From positions 1,921-6,977 of the forward strand of contig JAGRHB010000106.1 in assembly GCA_020445245.1 (NCBI GenBank): 5,057 bases of DNA, given 5' to 3'. Below are positions 1 through 5,057 of this stretch, piece by piece. Source of the stretch: Gammaproteobacteria bacterium. GTDB lineage: Bacteria > Pseudomonadota > Gammaproteobacteria > Chromatiales > Sedimenticolaceae. Positions within the stretch are counted from its first letter, which is position 1. Each line of letters begins with the position of its first letter. The notes beneath the pieces are model-generated. The model saw only the letters and a list, made by a program, of their open reading frames with translations, was not told where the DNA came from and did not search any database. A program made the translations under genes and the position numbers.

Positions 1-1
1 G

Positions 2-364
2 ATGCCGATGGTGTTGTTGCGCAGCGTGGCGCTGCTGCCGGACAGGGTAACAGCACTGCCGGCGCAGCCGCGCTGGCAACGAGGGGTGGTGCACCACAGA
101 GGCGGCAACCTGGCCCTGGCCGATCTCGGCGTATTGATCGGGGTGGCGGCCCGGTGCGACAGCGCCCGCTACATGCTGGTGTTCGGTGACGGGAGGCAGG
201 CCTTGGTGTGCGACGACATCGAGGATGCGGTGCTGGTCAATACCGGCGAGGTGCGTTGGCGCAGGGAACGACAGCATCGCGCCTGGCTGCTCGGGTTGCT
301 GCTCGGACAGATGTGTGTGCTGCTCGACCCGGACGTGGTCGCAAATGGAATTAGGCACGGTTAG
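2..364 (+). CDS. CheW-like domain protein, ParP-type (3' end only; 5' end cut by window edge)
   Basis: This is the C-terminal part (120 residues visible) of a divergent CheW-domain protein. Residues 14-45 read as the CheW strand and loop region: a V-x-x-L-P segment, then W25, then G28-V-V followed by H-H-R-G-G (31-35) and an A-D-L stretch. This aligns with the N-L-R-G / V-I-D region of the cheW gene next door, with the RG kept. The end (W85 to C105 and L-L-D-P 107-110) resembles the C-terminus of the second CheW-like protein found beside cheW in polar-flagellated gammaproteobacteria. In Vibrio that protein is ParP, which works with ParC/ParA to place chemotaxis arrays at the pole by contacting CheA and receptors. 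The ParP identity is inferred from position. The first CheW strands are missing and the frame is open to base 2, so the ATGs at 2 and 8 are probably internal. The stop is TAG at 362-364, 76 bases before cheW. Confidence 0.82.
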   Translation: MPMVLLRSVALLPDRVTALPAQPRWQRGVVHHRGGNLALADLGVLIGVAARCDSARYMLVFGDGRQALVCDDIEDAVLVNTGEVRWRRERQHRAWLLGLLLGQMCVLLDPDVVANGIRHG

Positions 365-394
365 TGCAAACAACTTTCTTAAACGGTGCTCGGT

Positions 395-416
395 GGCGAT
401 GTTTTGACATCTCGCC
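395..416 (+). other. Small imperfect hairpin between the ParP-like gene and cheW
   Basis: GATG (398-401) pairs with CATC (408-411) around the loop TTTTGA. After a two-base bulge (412-413), GGC (395-397) pairs with GCC (414-416), giving 7 bp in all. It lies in the 76-base spacer upstream of cheW and has no T-tract after it, so it is not a standard terminator. The spacer also contains the direct repeat ACGGTGC at 383-389 and 418-424. The hairpin could affect mRNA processing or stability between the two genes, or be chance. Confidence 0.2.
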
Positions 417-440
417 GACGGTGCAAGCGGAGACGAAAAC

Positions 441-923
441 ATGAACAAATCGGCGGCAGAGAGCACGGCGGGCGACCCGGTCATCCAACTGGTGACCTTC
501 CGGCTGAAGGATGAGTCGTACGGCATCAACGTGATGCAGGTGCAGGAGGTACTGCGGATCAGCGAAATCGCACCGGTGCCCGGTGCCCCCGCCTATGTGT
601 TGGGGATCATCAACCTGCGCGGCAACGTCGTGACCGTCATCGACACACGCACGCGCTTTGGCCTGCCGACCACCGAGCGTGACGACGCCAGCCGGATCGT
701 GATCATCGAATCGGATCAGCAGGTGGTTGGGATCCTGGTGGACAGCGTCGCCGAGGTGGTGGAACTGCGCCAGTCGGAGATCGATTCTGCACCCAATATC
801 GGCAATGACGAGAGCTCACGCTATATCCAGGGTGTCGCGAGCCGTGACGAGGATCTGCTGATCGTCGTCGACCTGAACAAACTCCTGACCGACGAAGAAT
901 GGTCAGAGATGGCCATGTTCTGA
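441..923 (+). CDS. cheW: Chemotaxis adaptor protein CheW
   Basis: CheW is the cytoplasmic scaffold that links chemoreceptors (MCPs) to the histidine kinase CheA in polar arrays. The protein has 160 residues, the usual length for a single-domain CheW, and the domain spans about residues 14-150. Visible family marks are the first strand V14-I-Q-L-V-T-F, the G-I-N-V region (29-32), L-G-I-I-N-L-R-G at 54-61 followed by the V-I-D of 67-69, the paired strands at 86-103 (I-V-I-I-E and V-G-I-L-V-D), and I-Q-G-V-A around 129-133. The start at 441 is backed by GGAG at 429-432, 8 bases upstream. It sits between a ParP-like gene and a short gene plus DUF2802, the order seen at the end of the flagellar/chemotaxis cluster in Pseudomonas and relatives. 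No obvious truncation or missing motif. Confidence 0.97.
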   Translation: MNKSAAESTAGDPVIQLVTFRLKDESYGINVMQVQEVLRISEIAPVPGAPAYVLGIINLRGNVVTVIDTRTRFGLPTTERDDASRIVIIESDQQVVGILVDSVAEVVELRQSEIDSAPNIGNDESSRYIQGVASRDEDLLIVVDLNKLLTDEEWSEMAMF

Positions 924-935
924 CAGCGCGCGGCG

Positions 936-1109
936 ATGGCAGACGAGATCAAACAACCGGGCAATATCGGCAGCATCTTGCCGCTGAACCGCGCGAGAGA
1001 CGCCGGGCCTCGCAAGCGACCTCGTCAACCGCCGGAGAAATCCGACCGGCAGAAGCGCGAGCAGCACCCGGACGACGATCAGCCACACCAGGTGGACGAA
1101 TATGTCTGA
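936..1109 (+). CDS. Short hypothetical protein (57 aa) between cheW and the DUF2802 gene
   Basis: An ATG at 936 opens a 57-codon frame ending in TGA at 1107-1109. It starts 12 bases after the cheW stop and overlaps the ATG of the DUF2802 gene (1102) by 8 bases, the packing of translationally coupled operon genes. The start has no clear Shine-Dalgarno, so re-initiation from cheW is likely. The protein begins M-A-D-E-I-K, has a short hydrophobic patch (I11-G-S-I-L-P-L), a basic, proline- and arginine-rich middle (residues 19-41), an acidic run (D46-D48) and the tail H-Q-V-D-E-Y-V. It has no membrane segment and looks disordered. I do not recognise a family with certainty. Support comes from position, from filling the otherwise empty 178-base gap, and from the overlap; no homology search was possible. 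If it is not a gene, the gap would be non-coding. Confidence 0.62.
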   Translation: MADEIKQPGNIGSILPLNRARDAGPRKRPRQPPEKSDRQKREQHPDDDQPHQVDEYV

Positions 1110-1506
1110 CCTCGAACTCATTCTGTTGTTTTCCCTGACCGCGGCCGTCCTGGCAATGGCGCCATGGGTTGCGATTGCGACACTGAATCGACGTCTGCGA
1201 GATGCCCTGGACCAGAACAGCGAACTGCAGCAGCAAATCGACTTGGTGCGTCAGAGCATCAGCGGACTCACCGCAGGCGCGGTTGGCGTCGACCGGCGGA
1301 TGCGCCAGCTGGCGGCTCGCGAAAAGGTCCTTTCCCAGCGCCAGGAGACCTACGAGATCCAACAGGGTGACGAGCAGCCCTACGGCCACGCGATCCGTCT
1401 CGTACAGCAGGGGGCCGGCGCGCACCGTCTGGTGCAGGAACTCGAACTCAGCGAGAGCGAAGCCGAACTGATCGTGCGCCTGCACGGGCAGCGCGACACC
1501 GCCTGA
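1102..1506 (+). CDS. DUF2802 domain-containing membrane protein of the chemotaxis/flagellar cluster
   Basis: A 134-residue protein with one N-terminal membrane segment (about residues 5-28), then a heptad-like coiled coil rich in Q, E and R (about 28-88), then the conserved C-terminal DUF2802 block: P93-Y-x-x-A-I-R-L-V-Q-Q-G-A (93-105) and L-S-E-S-E-A-E-L-I-V-R-L-H-G (116-129). The last block looks like a small helix-turn-helix-type fold, but DNA binding is not shown. The family has no assigned function. It is regularly found directly downstream of cheW in gammaproteobacterial flagellar/chemotaxis clusters, so a role at the pole or in the array is an inference from context. The start at 1102 has the good ribosome site AGGTGG at 1090-1095. 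The first 8 bases lie inside the preceding short gene. Full-length, with no visible defect. Confidence 0.88.
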   Translation: MSDLELILLFSLTAAVLAMAPWVAIATLNRRLRDALDQNSELQQQIDLVRQSISGLTAGAVGVDRRMRQLAAREKVLSQRQETYEIQQGDEQPYGHAIRLVQQGAGAHRLVQELELSESEAELIVRLHGQRDTA

Positions 1507-1522
1507 TCCGCTGCGCTTTTTT
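1488..1522 (+). terminator. Possible weak intrinsic terminator after the chemotaxis genes
   Basis: GCAGCG (1488-1493) pairs with CGCTGC (1509-1514) around a 15-base loop, followed by GC and six T's (1517-1522). The left arm is in the last codons of the DUF2802 gene and the stop codon is in the loop. The T-tract position fits an intrinsic terminator, but the stem is only 6 bp and the loop is long. The next gene begins 108 bases after the stop and encodes an unrelated type of product, so an operon end here is reasonable. Confidence 0.35.
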
Positions 1523-1614
1523 GACCGCATCCAGGGGTCCGCTGTCAAAAGTGGTGGGCTGCACGGATTCGTGTTAACAATGCTGCCTGAAGTTATTTCC
1601 ACGGGTGGTGCATC

Positions 1615-2391
1615 ATGAAATCAAATCGCTTCGTCACCGGCCTGCTGACGGCAACGGTCATTGTGGCGGGTGCAGCACATGCGGGCTTCGACGATCTGAT
1701 GAAGTCGGCCGGTGGTCTGCTCAACAGCCCAAGCGCCACCGCCGCGGGCCGGGCAGGCGGGTCGCTGAGCGACGGCCAGATCAATGCCGGTCTCAAGGAG
1801 GCCTTGAGCGTGGGCGCCGAGCGTGCTGTCAGCGTGTTGGGGAGTGACGGCGGGTTCCTCAACGACGCCAGTGTACGTATTCCGTTGCCCGGCGTGCTTG
1901 GAAGCGCGGCCAAGGGGCTGCGTGCTGCCGGGCAGGGCAAGTACGTCGATGCCCTGGAGACGACGATGAACCGCGCAGCCGAAGAGGCGGTCCCGGAGAC
2001 CTTGGGCATCGTCAAGGACACGGTGAAAAACATGACGCTCGACGACGTGCGCGGCATCCTCGGTGGTGGCGACGACGCGGCCACGCAATTCCTGCGCAAG
2101 CGCGCCGGTGCCTCGATGCGCAAGGCGGTGCTGCCAATCGTGTCGCGCGCCACTGACAGTGCCGGTGCGACGGTTGCCTACAAAACGCTGAAGACCCAGG
2201 CGGACGGTGCGATCGGCGGCCTGGGCAGTCTCGGCGGCCTGGTCAATACCAACTCACTCGATCTCGACGGCTATGTGACGGACAAGGCGCTGGACGGCCT
2301 GTTCCTCAAGCTGGCCGCTGAAGAGAAGGCGATCCGGCAGAATCCGCTGGCCCGCTCGACCGATCTCTTGAAGACAGTATTCGGCAAGTAA
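1615..2391 (+). CDS. Secreted DUF4197 domain-containing protein
   Basis: A 258-residue protein with a clear Sec signal peptide: M-K-S-N-R, a hydrophobic core (about 6-19), and an A-H-A site, so cleavage is expected after residue 23. The rest matches DUF4197, which spans most of the mature protein. Marks are L-K-E-A-L-S-V-G-A-E-R-A-V (60-72), G-F-L-N-D-x-x-V-R-I-P-L-P (80-92), the M-N-R-A-A-E-E-A segment (118-125), M-T-L-D-D-V-R-G-I-L-G-G-G-D-D-A-A-T (140-157), Y-V-T-D-K-A-L-D-G-L-F (220-230) and the C-terminal N-P-x-A-R-S-T-D-L-L-K-x-V-F-G (243-257). A glycine-rich stretch (198-209) probably forms a loop. No cysteine follows the signal, so it is a soluble periplasmic protein rather than a lipoprotein. 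The family function is unknown. The start at 1615 has GGGTGGTG at 1603-1610. It precedes the asmA-like gene by 150 bases and shares its orientation. Envelope involvement is inferred. Confidence 0.93.
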   Translation: MKSNRFVTGLLTATVIVAGAAHAGFDDLMKSAGGLLNSPSATAAGRAGGSLSDGQINAGLKEALSVGAERAVSVLGSDGGFLNDASVRIPLPGVLGSAAKGLRAAGQGKYVDALETTMNRAAEEAVPETLGIVKDTVKNMTLDDVRGILGGGDDAATQFLRKRAGASMRKAVLPIVSRATDSAGATVAYKTLKTQADGAIGGLGSLGGLVNTNSLDLDGYVTDKALDGLFLKLAAEEKAIRQNPLARSTDLLKTVFGK

Positions 2392-2422
2392 AGCGGGCGG
2401 CCCACGATTCGGCTGTGGACTT

Positions 2423-2460
2423 GCCGTTGGGAACGATGCCGACAAGGGTCCCACAACGGC
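2423..2460 (+). other. Long imperfect inverted repeat in the leader of the asmA-like gene
   Basis: GCCGTTGGGA (2423-2432) pairs with TCCC (2449-2452) and AACGGC (2455-2460), giving 10 bp interrupted only by a two-base bulge at 2453-2454, around a 16-base loop. It lies 31 bases after the DUF4197 stop. No T-tract follows (the next bases are ACTGGACCCC), so a classic intrinsic terminator is unlikely. It could be a processing or stability hairpin between two co-transcribed genes, a regulatory leader element, or a protein-binding site. Confidence 0.4.
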
Positions 2461-2465
2461 ACTGG

Positions 2466-2479
2466 ACCCCGCGTGGGGT
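2466..2479 (+). other. Perfect 5-bp hairpin in the leader of the asmA-like gene
   Basis: ACCCC (2466-2470) and GGGGT (2475-2479) flank the tetraloop GCGT. It follows the 2423-2460 inverted repeat by five bases, so the two would stack in tandem in RNA. There is no T-tract after it. Alone it could be chance in GC-rich DNA. It is listed because the spacer holds three successive stems. Confidence 0.25.
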
Positions 2480-2512
2480 GATCTCGGCGTGCGGGTGTGG
2501 TGCAATGTTGCT

Positions 2513-2539
2513 CTCAATTTTGCCCGATAAAGGATTGAG
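2513..2539 (+). promoter_or_regulatory. Shine-Dalgarno-sequestering hairpin, fourU thermometer-like, before the asmA-like gene
   Basis: In the mRNA, CUCAAUUUU (2513-2521) can pair without interruption with AGGAUUGAG (2531-2539): C2513-G2539, U-A, C-G, A-U, A-U, U2518-A2534, then U2519-G2533 and U2520-G2532 wobbles, and U2521-A2531. The loop is nine bases (2522-2530). The AGGA at 2531-2534 is the Shine-Dalgarno of the ATG at 2542, so the stem hides the ribosome site. Four U's opposite AGGA, with two G-U pairs, is the layout of fourU RNA thermometers known from other genes. The stem is weak and AU-rich in a GC-rich neighbourhood, as such a switch would need. Function is inferred only, and a chance match is possible. 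Confidence 0.4.
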
Positions 2540-2541
2540 CT

Positions 2542-4641
2542 ATGGGTTCTCTGCTGAAATGGCTGTTCGGACTGATCCTTCTGCTCGTGGTGCTGGTCGT
2601 GGCCGCGGTCGTCGTGCTGCCGATGGTCATAGACCCCAACGACTACAAACCCCAGATTGTCGCCAAGGCGAAGGAATCGCTCGGTCGTGACCTCGCGATC
2701 GAGCAGGACCTGCGCCTTTCGGTGTTCCCCTGGCTGGGACTCGAGACCGGTGGCGTAAAGGTCGGTAATGCCGCCGGCTTCGGCACGCAACCATTCGCCG
2801 AGATCGACCAGCTTGGTCTCAAGGTCAAGCTGATGCCGTTGCTCAGCCGCCGGGTCGAGGTCGATACCCTGGTACTCAAGGGTCTGCGCCTCAACCTGGA
2901 AAAGGACGCCAAAGGCAAGACCAACTGGGACGACCTGGCGAAAGCCGACGAGGAGAAACCGGCGGCGTCCGCCACGCCGGCCGAGGATGACGCCTCACCT
3001 GTGTCGCTCAGCGTGCAGGGGATCCAGATCGAGGACGCGCGCGTGTCCTGGGACGATCGTCAGGCCGGCGAAAAATACCTGCTCGATGGGGTGCGCGTGG
3101 TCACTGGTGCGCTGGCGCCTGGCGCCACCGTCCCGGTCGAGGCCGGTGTGACCTTCAGCAGCAGTAAGCCGAAGATGACTCTCAAGGCCGATCTCGAGGC
3201 CAGCGTGTCCAGCAATACCGAACTCAGCGCGTTGCGTGTTGCAGGGCTGGTCCTAAGGCTCGATGCCAGCGGCGAGGGGCTGCCGCAGGGTGGCGCCAAG
3301 TTGACATTGAAGACCGATATCGAGGCTGACACCAAGGCGGAGACACTCAAGCTCGACAAGCTCGAGATCAGCGGACCGGCGATGGTGGCCAAGGGTGAGC
3401 TGGCGGTCAGTGCCCTGTACACCAAGCCAGCGCTGAAAGGGCGGCTGAGCATCGCCGAGACAAACCCCAAGACCCTGGCCTCGATGTTCGCCAGCCCGAT
3501 CGAAACCACTGACGCGAGCGCGCTGACGCGGCTCAGCGGCGATGTCGGCATCGCATATTCTGATGGCGCGCTCAAACTCGATCCGCTCCAGGTGCGCCTC
3601 GATGAGTCGACGCTGAATGGTCACGTGCATCTGCCGAGCCTGGCGGGCCCGACCATCCGTACCAGGCTGGAGCTCGACCAGATCGACCTTGATCGCTATA
3701 TGCCACCGGCAACGGATGCACCGGACGAAGCGGCGGGCAAGGATAAGCCGGTGGACGGGGCGGCGGGAGATCCGTTTGCGGCACTGCGCACGCTCGATCT
3801 GGTCGGTGAGTTCAAGATCGGCAGGCTCACGATCAGCAAGGCGAAGATGAGTAACGTGACCGCCAAGGTGGTATCGAAGAAGGGTGTGCTGAGTGTCGAT
3901 CCGATGGCCGCCAATCTTTACGACGGCAAATTTGCCGGAAACCTGGAACTCAATGCCAGTGGCAAGCGACCGAAGATCAAGCTGCACAATGCCCTCACCG
4001 GTATCCAGATCGGGCCCTTGCTCAAGGATGTCGCGGACGAAGACCGGCTGAGCGGGCGCGGCGAGTTGCATGCCGATGTCAGTATCGTCGGCCTGAAGGA
4101 AAAACAGATTCGACGCAGCCTGAACGGCACCTCGCGTTTCGCGTTCACAGACGGGGCACTCAAGGGCGTCAATATCGCGCAGCTGATCCGTGATGGCAGC
4201 AGCGCACTCGGACTGGGTGGCAGCCAGCAGGACACAGGCACACCGGGGCAGACCGATTTCACGGAACTCAGCGGTTCGCTGACCATGACCGATGGCCTGG
4301 TCCGCAATCGTGATCTGGCGGCCAAGTCGCCGCTGCTACGTATCGACGGCAAGGGGGACGTCGATCTGCGCAAGGATACGATCGACTACCTGATCACCAC
4401 CGAGCTGGTCAGTTCACTCGAAGGACAGGGCGGCAAGGGCAGGGATCAGCTGTCCGGTGTGCCGATTCCAGTGCGCGTAACCGGTTCCCTGAGCAATCCC
4501 AGCTATCGTCCTGACCTGGAAGCAGCGCTGAGCGCCAAGACCAAGGCGCAACTCGAAGAGAAGAAAGAGGAAGTGCTCAAAAAGGTCGAAGAGAAGACCT
4601 CGAAAGAACTCGGCGGTGCGCTGAAGGGATTGTTCAAGTAG
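2542..4641 (+). CDS. AsmA family protein
   Basis: A 699-residue AsmA-type protein, longer than E. coli AsmA (617). The N-terminus is a short cytoplasmic stretch (M-G-S-L-L-K-W) and one membrane helix (about 8-30), then the family's D-P-N-D-Y-K-P (31-37) and the V-F-P-W-L-G-L-E block (61-68), with the rest in the periplasm. The middle is made of repeated beta-rich segments typical of the bridge-like AsmA/TamB/YhdP group. The C-terminal AsmA core has R525-S-L-N-G-T-S-R-F-A-F-T-D-G-A-L-K-G-V-N-I (to 545) and V-R-V-T-G-S-L-S-N-P-S-Y-R-P-D-L (644-659). Proline/alanine- and charge-rich linkers lie at about 134-153 and 390-412. A lysine/glutamate-rich probable coiled coil lies at 666-689. AsmA relatives are tied to outer-membrane biogenesis and phospholipid transport between membranes, and that role is inferred here. 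The start at 2542 has AAGGA at 2530-2534. The upstream spacer is rich in stems and may control translation. Confidence 0.94.
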   Translation: MGSLLKWLFGLILLLVVLVVAAVVVLPMVIDPNDYKPQIVAKAKESLGRDLAIEQDLRLSVFPWLGLETGGVKVGNAAGFGTQPFAEIDQLGLKVKLMPLLSRRVEVDTLVLKGLRLNLEKDAKGKTNWDDLAKADEEKPAASATPAEDDASPVSLSVQGIQIEDARVSWDDRQAGEKYLLDGVRVVTGALAPGATVPVEAGVTFSSSKPKMTLKADLEASVSSNTELSALRVAGLVLRLDASGEGLPQGGAKLTLKTDIEADTKAETLKLDKLEISGPAMVAKGELAVSALYTKPALKGRLSIAETNPKTLASMFASPIETTDASALTRLSGDVGIAYSDGALKLDPLQVRLDESTLNGHVHLPSLAGPTIRTRLELDQIDLDRYMPPATDAPDEAAGKDKPVDGAAGDPFAALRTLDLVGEFKIGRLTISKAKMSNVTAKVVSKKGVLSVDPMAANLYDGKFAGNLELNASGKRPKIKLHNALTGIQIGPLLKDVADEDRLSGRGELHADVSIVGLKEKQIRRSLNGTSRFAFTDGALKGVNIAQLIRDGSSALGLGGSQQDTGTPGQTDFTELSGSLTMTDGLVRNRDLAAKSPLLRIDGKGDVDLRKDTIDYLITTELVSSLEGQGGKGRDQLSGVPIPVRVTGSLSNPSYRPDLEAALSAKTKAQLEEKKEEVLKKVEEKTSKELGGALKGLFK

Positions 4642-4644
4642 TCC

Positions 4645-4753
4645 AGCACGACTCCACGTGGCCGTTTCCTCTCCCTCTGGGAGAGGAGGACCTAGGCTCG
4701 CTACGCGAGTGTCACGTCGGCCAGCGCCGGTCGGCACCGGCCTCGTGCTTTTT
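4645..4753. terminator. Branched inverted-repeat structure in the convergent spacer, probable terminator
   Basis: AGCACGA (4645-4651) is the exact reverse complement of TCGTGCT (4743-4749), and the right arm runs straight into T's (4749-4753). Inside this 7-bp closing stem lie three perfect hairpins: 4667-4687 (9 bp), 4697-4709 (CTCGC-TAC-GCGAG) and 4726-4741 (GCCGGT-CGGC-ACCGGC). It fills the spacer between the asmA-like stop (4641) and the end of the opposing methyltransferase gene. For the + strand the T-tract after the closing stem fits termination. The other strand shows no T-tract after its hairpins. The distance between the closing arms makes that stem the least certain part. Confidence 0.4.
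4667..4687. repeat. Perfect 9-bp palindromic hairpin of the CTCTCCC/GGGAGAG type
   Basis: TCCTCTCCC (4667-4675) and GGGAGAGGA (4679-4687) pair fully around the loop TCT. From general knowledge, similar CTCTCCC-n-GGGAGAG hairpins recur between genes in many proteobacterial genomes, often as part of dispersed intergenic repeats, so this may be one copy of such a repeat. Only one copy is in this window, so repetition cannot be shown here. It lies 25 bases after the asmA-like stop. Confidence 0.5.
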
Positions 4754-5057
4754 CATTTCTCGGCAGTCAGGTAACTGATCCAGCCCGCATCCGGCGCGGC
4801 GCTGGTTGCCGGTTTGAAGTCACCATCGGGTTCGCCCTTCTTGTCCCAGCCCTGGCAGTAGACGGTGACACGGCGAAAGCCGCTTTCTTCGAGCAGATCG
4901 CGGATCTCGGGCAGGGTCCAAAGGCGCCAGTGATAGCTGAAGGCATTGCGCATCTTCGAGCCATCCGGAAAGGCGAAATGAATGTTGCAGCTCATCGCGT
5001 GCGTGACCGGGTCGAACGCGGCCTGCTCCCAGATGTAGGTGAACCCCTTGCCACCGT
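4753..5057 (-). CDS. Class I SAM-dependent methyltransferase (C-terminal part; 5' end beyond window)
   Basis: On the minus strand an open frame enters from the window end and stops with TGA at 4755-4753, giving 100 residues. It begins G-G-K-G-F-T-Y-I-W-E-Q-A-A-F-D-P-V-T-H, continues through C-N-I-H-F-x-F-P-D-G-S, and has the typical F-S-Y-H-W-R-L-W-T-L-P-E-I-R-D-L-L-E-E-S-G-F motif and a D-A-G-W-I-S-Y-L-T-A-E-K end. These match the C-terminal half of class I methyltransferases common in proteobacteria. The nucleotide-binding motifs would lie upstream, outside the window, so the substrate cannot be named. The ATG at 4995 is internal, because the conserved sequence continues 20 codons further upstream without a stop. 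The gene converges on the asmA-like gene with a 111-base spacer. Confidence 0.85.
   Translation of the reverse strand, partial: GGKGFTYIWEQAAFDPVTHAMSCNIHFAFPDGSKMRNAFSYHWRLWTLPEIRDLLEESGFRRVTVYCQGWDKKGEPDGDFKPATSAAPDAGWISYLTAEK

Noticed and set aside
404..409. Perfect TTGACA -35 hexamer upstream of cheW
   Set aside because: No TATAAT-like hexamer occurs 16-18 bases downstream (the sequence there is GC-rich and contains the ribosome site), so a sigma-70 promoter is not supported.
949..1602. Long minus-strand open frame (217 codons) opposite the short gene and the DUF2802 gene
   Set aside because: It lies antisense to a recognised DUF2802 protein and its translation resembles no family. Long antisense frames are expected in GC-rich coding DNA.
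2498..2512. Sigma-54-like element TGGTGC...TTGCT
   Set aside because: The GG and GC doublets are 9 bases apart instead of the required 10, and the first half lacks the CAC core.
2503..2530. Sigma-28 (FliA)-like promoter: CAATGTTG, 12-base gap, CCCGATAA
   Set aside because: The -10 matches GCCGATAA at 7 of 8 positions, but the -35 is weak, the spacing is one base long, and the start would fall after the Shine-Dalgarno, leaving the ATG at 2542 without one. It remains an alternative reading of the fourU-like region.
3253..4071. Minus-strand open frame (272 codons) inside the asmA-like gene
   Set aside because: It is fully antisense to conserved AsmA sequence, with no recognisable domain or supporting context.
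4414..4737. Minus-strand open frame across the asmA-like 3' end and the convergent spacer
   Set aside because: It overlaps the conserved AsmA C-terminus and its composition is that of a shadow frame. The hairpin structures explain the spacer better.
4753..4995. Treating the ATG at 4995 as the start of a complete 80-residue protein
   Set aside because: The family sequence continues upstream without a stop to the window end (a W-E-Q-A-x-F-D-P-V-T-H segment), so the gene is truncated by the window, not short.

Overview
The window is GC-rich chromosomal DNA from a gammaproteobacterium. It is densely coded, with no tRNA, rRNA, CRISPR array, transposase or other mobile gene visible. The lineage is inferred from gene order: a ParP-like CheW-domain protein, then CheW, then a DUF2802 membrane protein is the usual tail of the polar flagellar/chemotaxis cluster of Pseudomonas-like and Chromatiales-like gammaproteobacteria. 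The DUF4197 and AsmA proteins fit the same group. Genus and species cannot be read from this sequence.

Left part (1-1506, + strand): the 3' end of the ParP-like gene is cut by the window edge. A complete cheW follows, then a short 57-residue gene (936-1109), then the DUF2802 gene, whose start overlaps the end of the short gene by 8 bases. These genes probably form one transcription unit. CheW couples receptors to the CheA kinase, and ParP-type proteins hold such arrays at the cell pole. The roles of the short protein and of the DUF2802 protein are unknown. A weak terminator-like hairpin followed by six T's lies just past the DUF2802 stop.

Middle (1507-4641, + strand): a secreted DUF4197 protein (1615-2391) is followed by a 150-base spacer rich in inverted repeats, then a 699-residue AsmA-family protein (2542-4641). 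AsmA-type proteins are inner-membrane-anchored, mostly periplasmic proteins linked to envelope lipid homeostasis, so this pair looks envelope-related. The ribosome-binding site of the asmA-like gene can be fully paired in a 9-bp stem in which UUUU faces AGGA, the layout of a fourU RNA thermometer.

Right part (4642-5057): a 111-base convergent intergenic region holds three perfect hairpins inside a 7-bp outer inverted repeat that runs into a T-tract, probably a structured terminator. The minus strand then carries the C-terminal 100 residues of a class I SAM-dependent methyltransferase that runs off the window end.

No clearly new multi-gene system is visible. The points most worth a second look are the short overlapping gene in the chemotaxis operon, the fourU-like leader of the asmA-like gene, and the branched structure in the convergent spacer.
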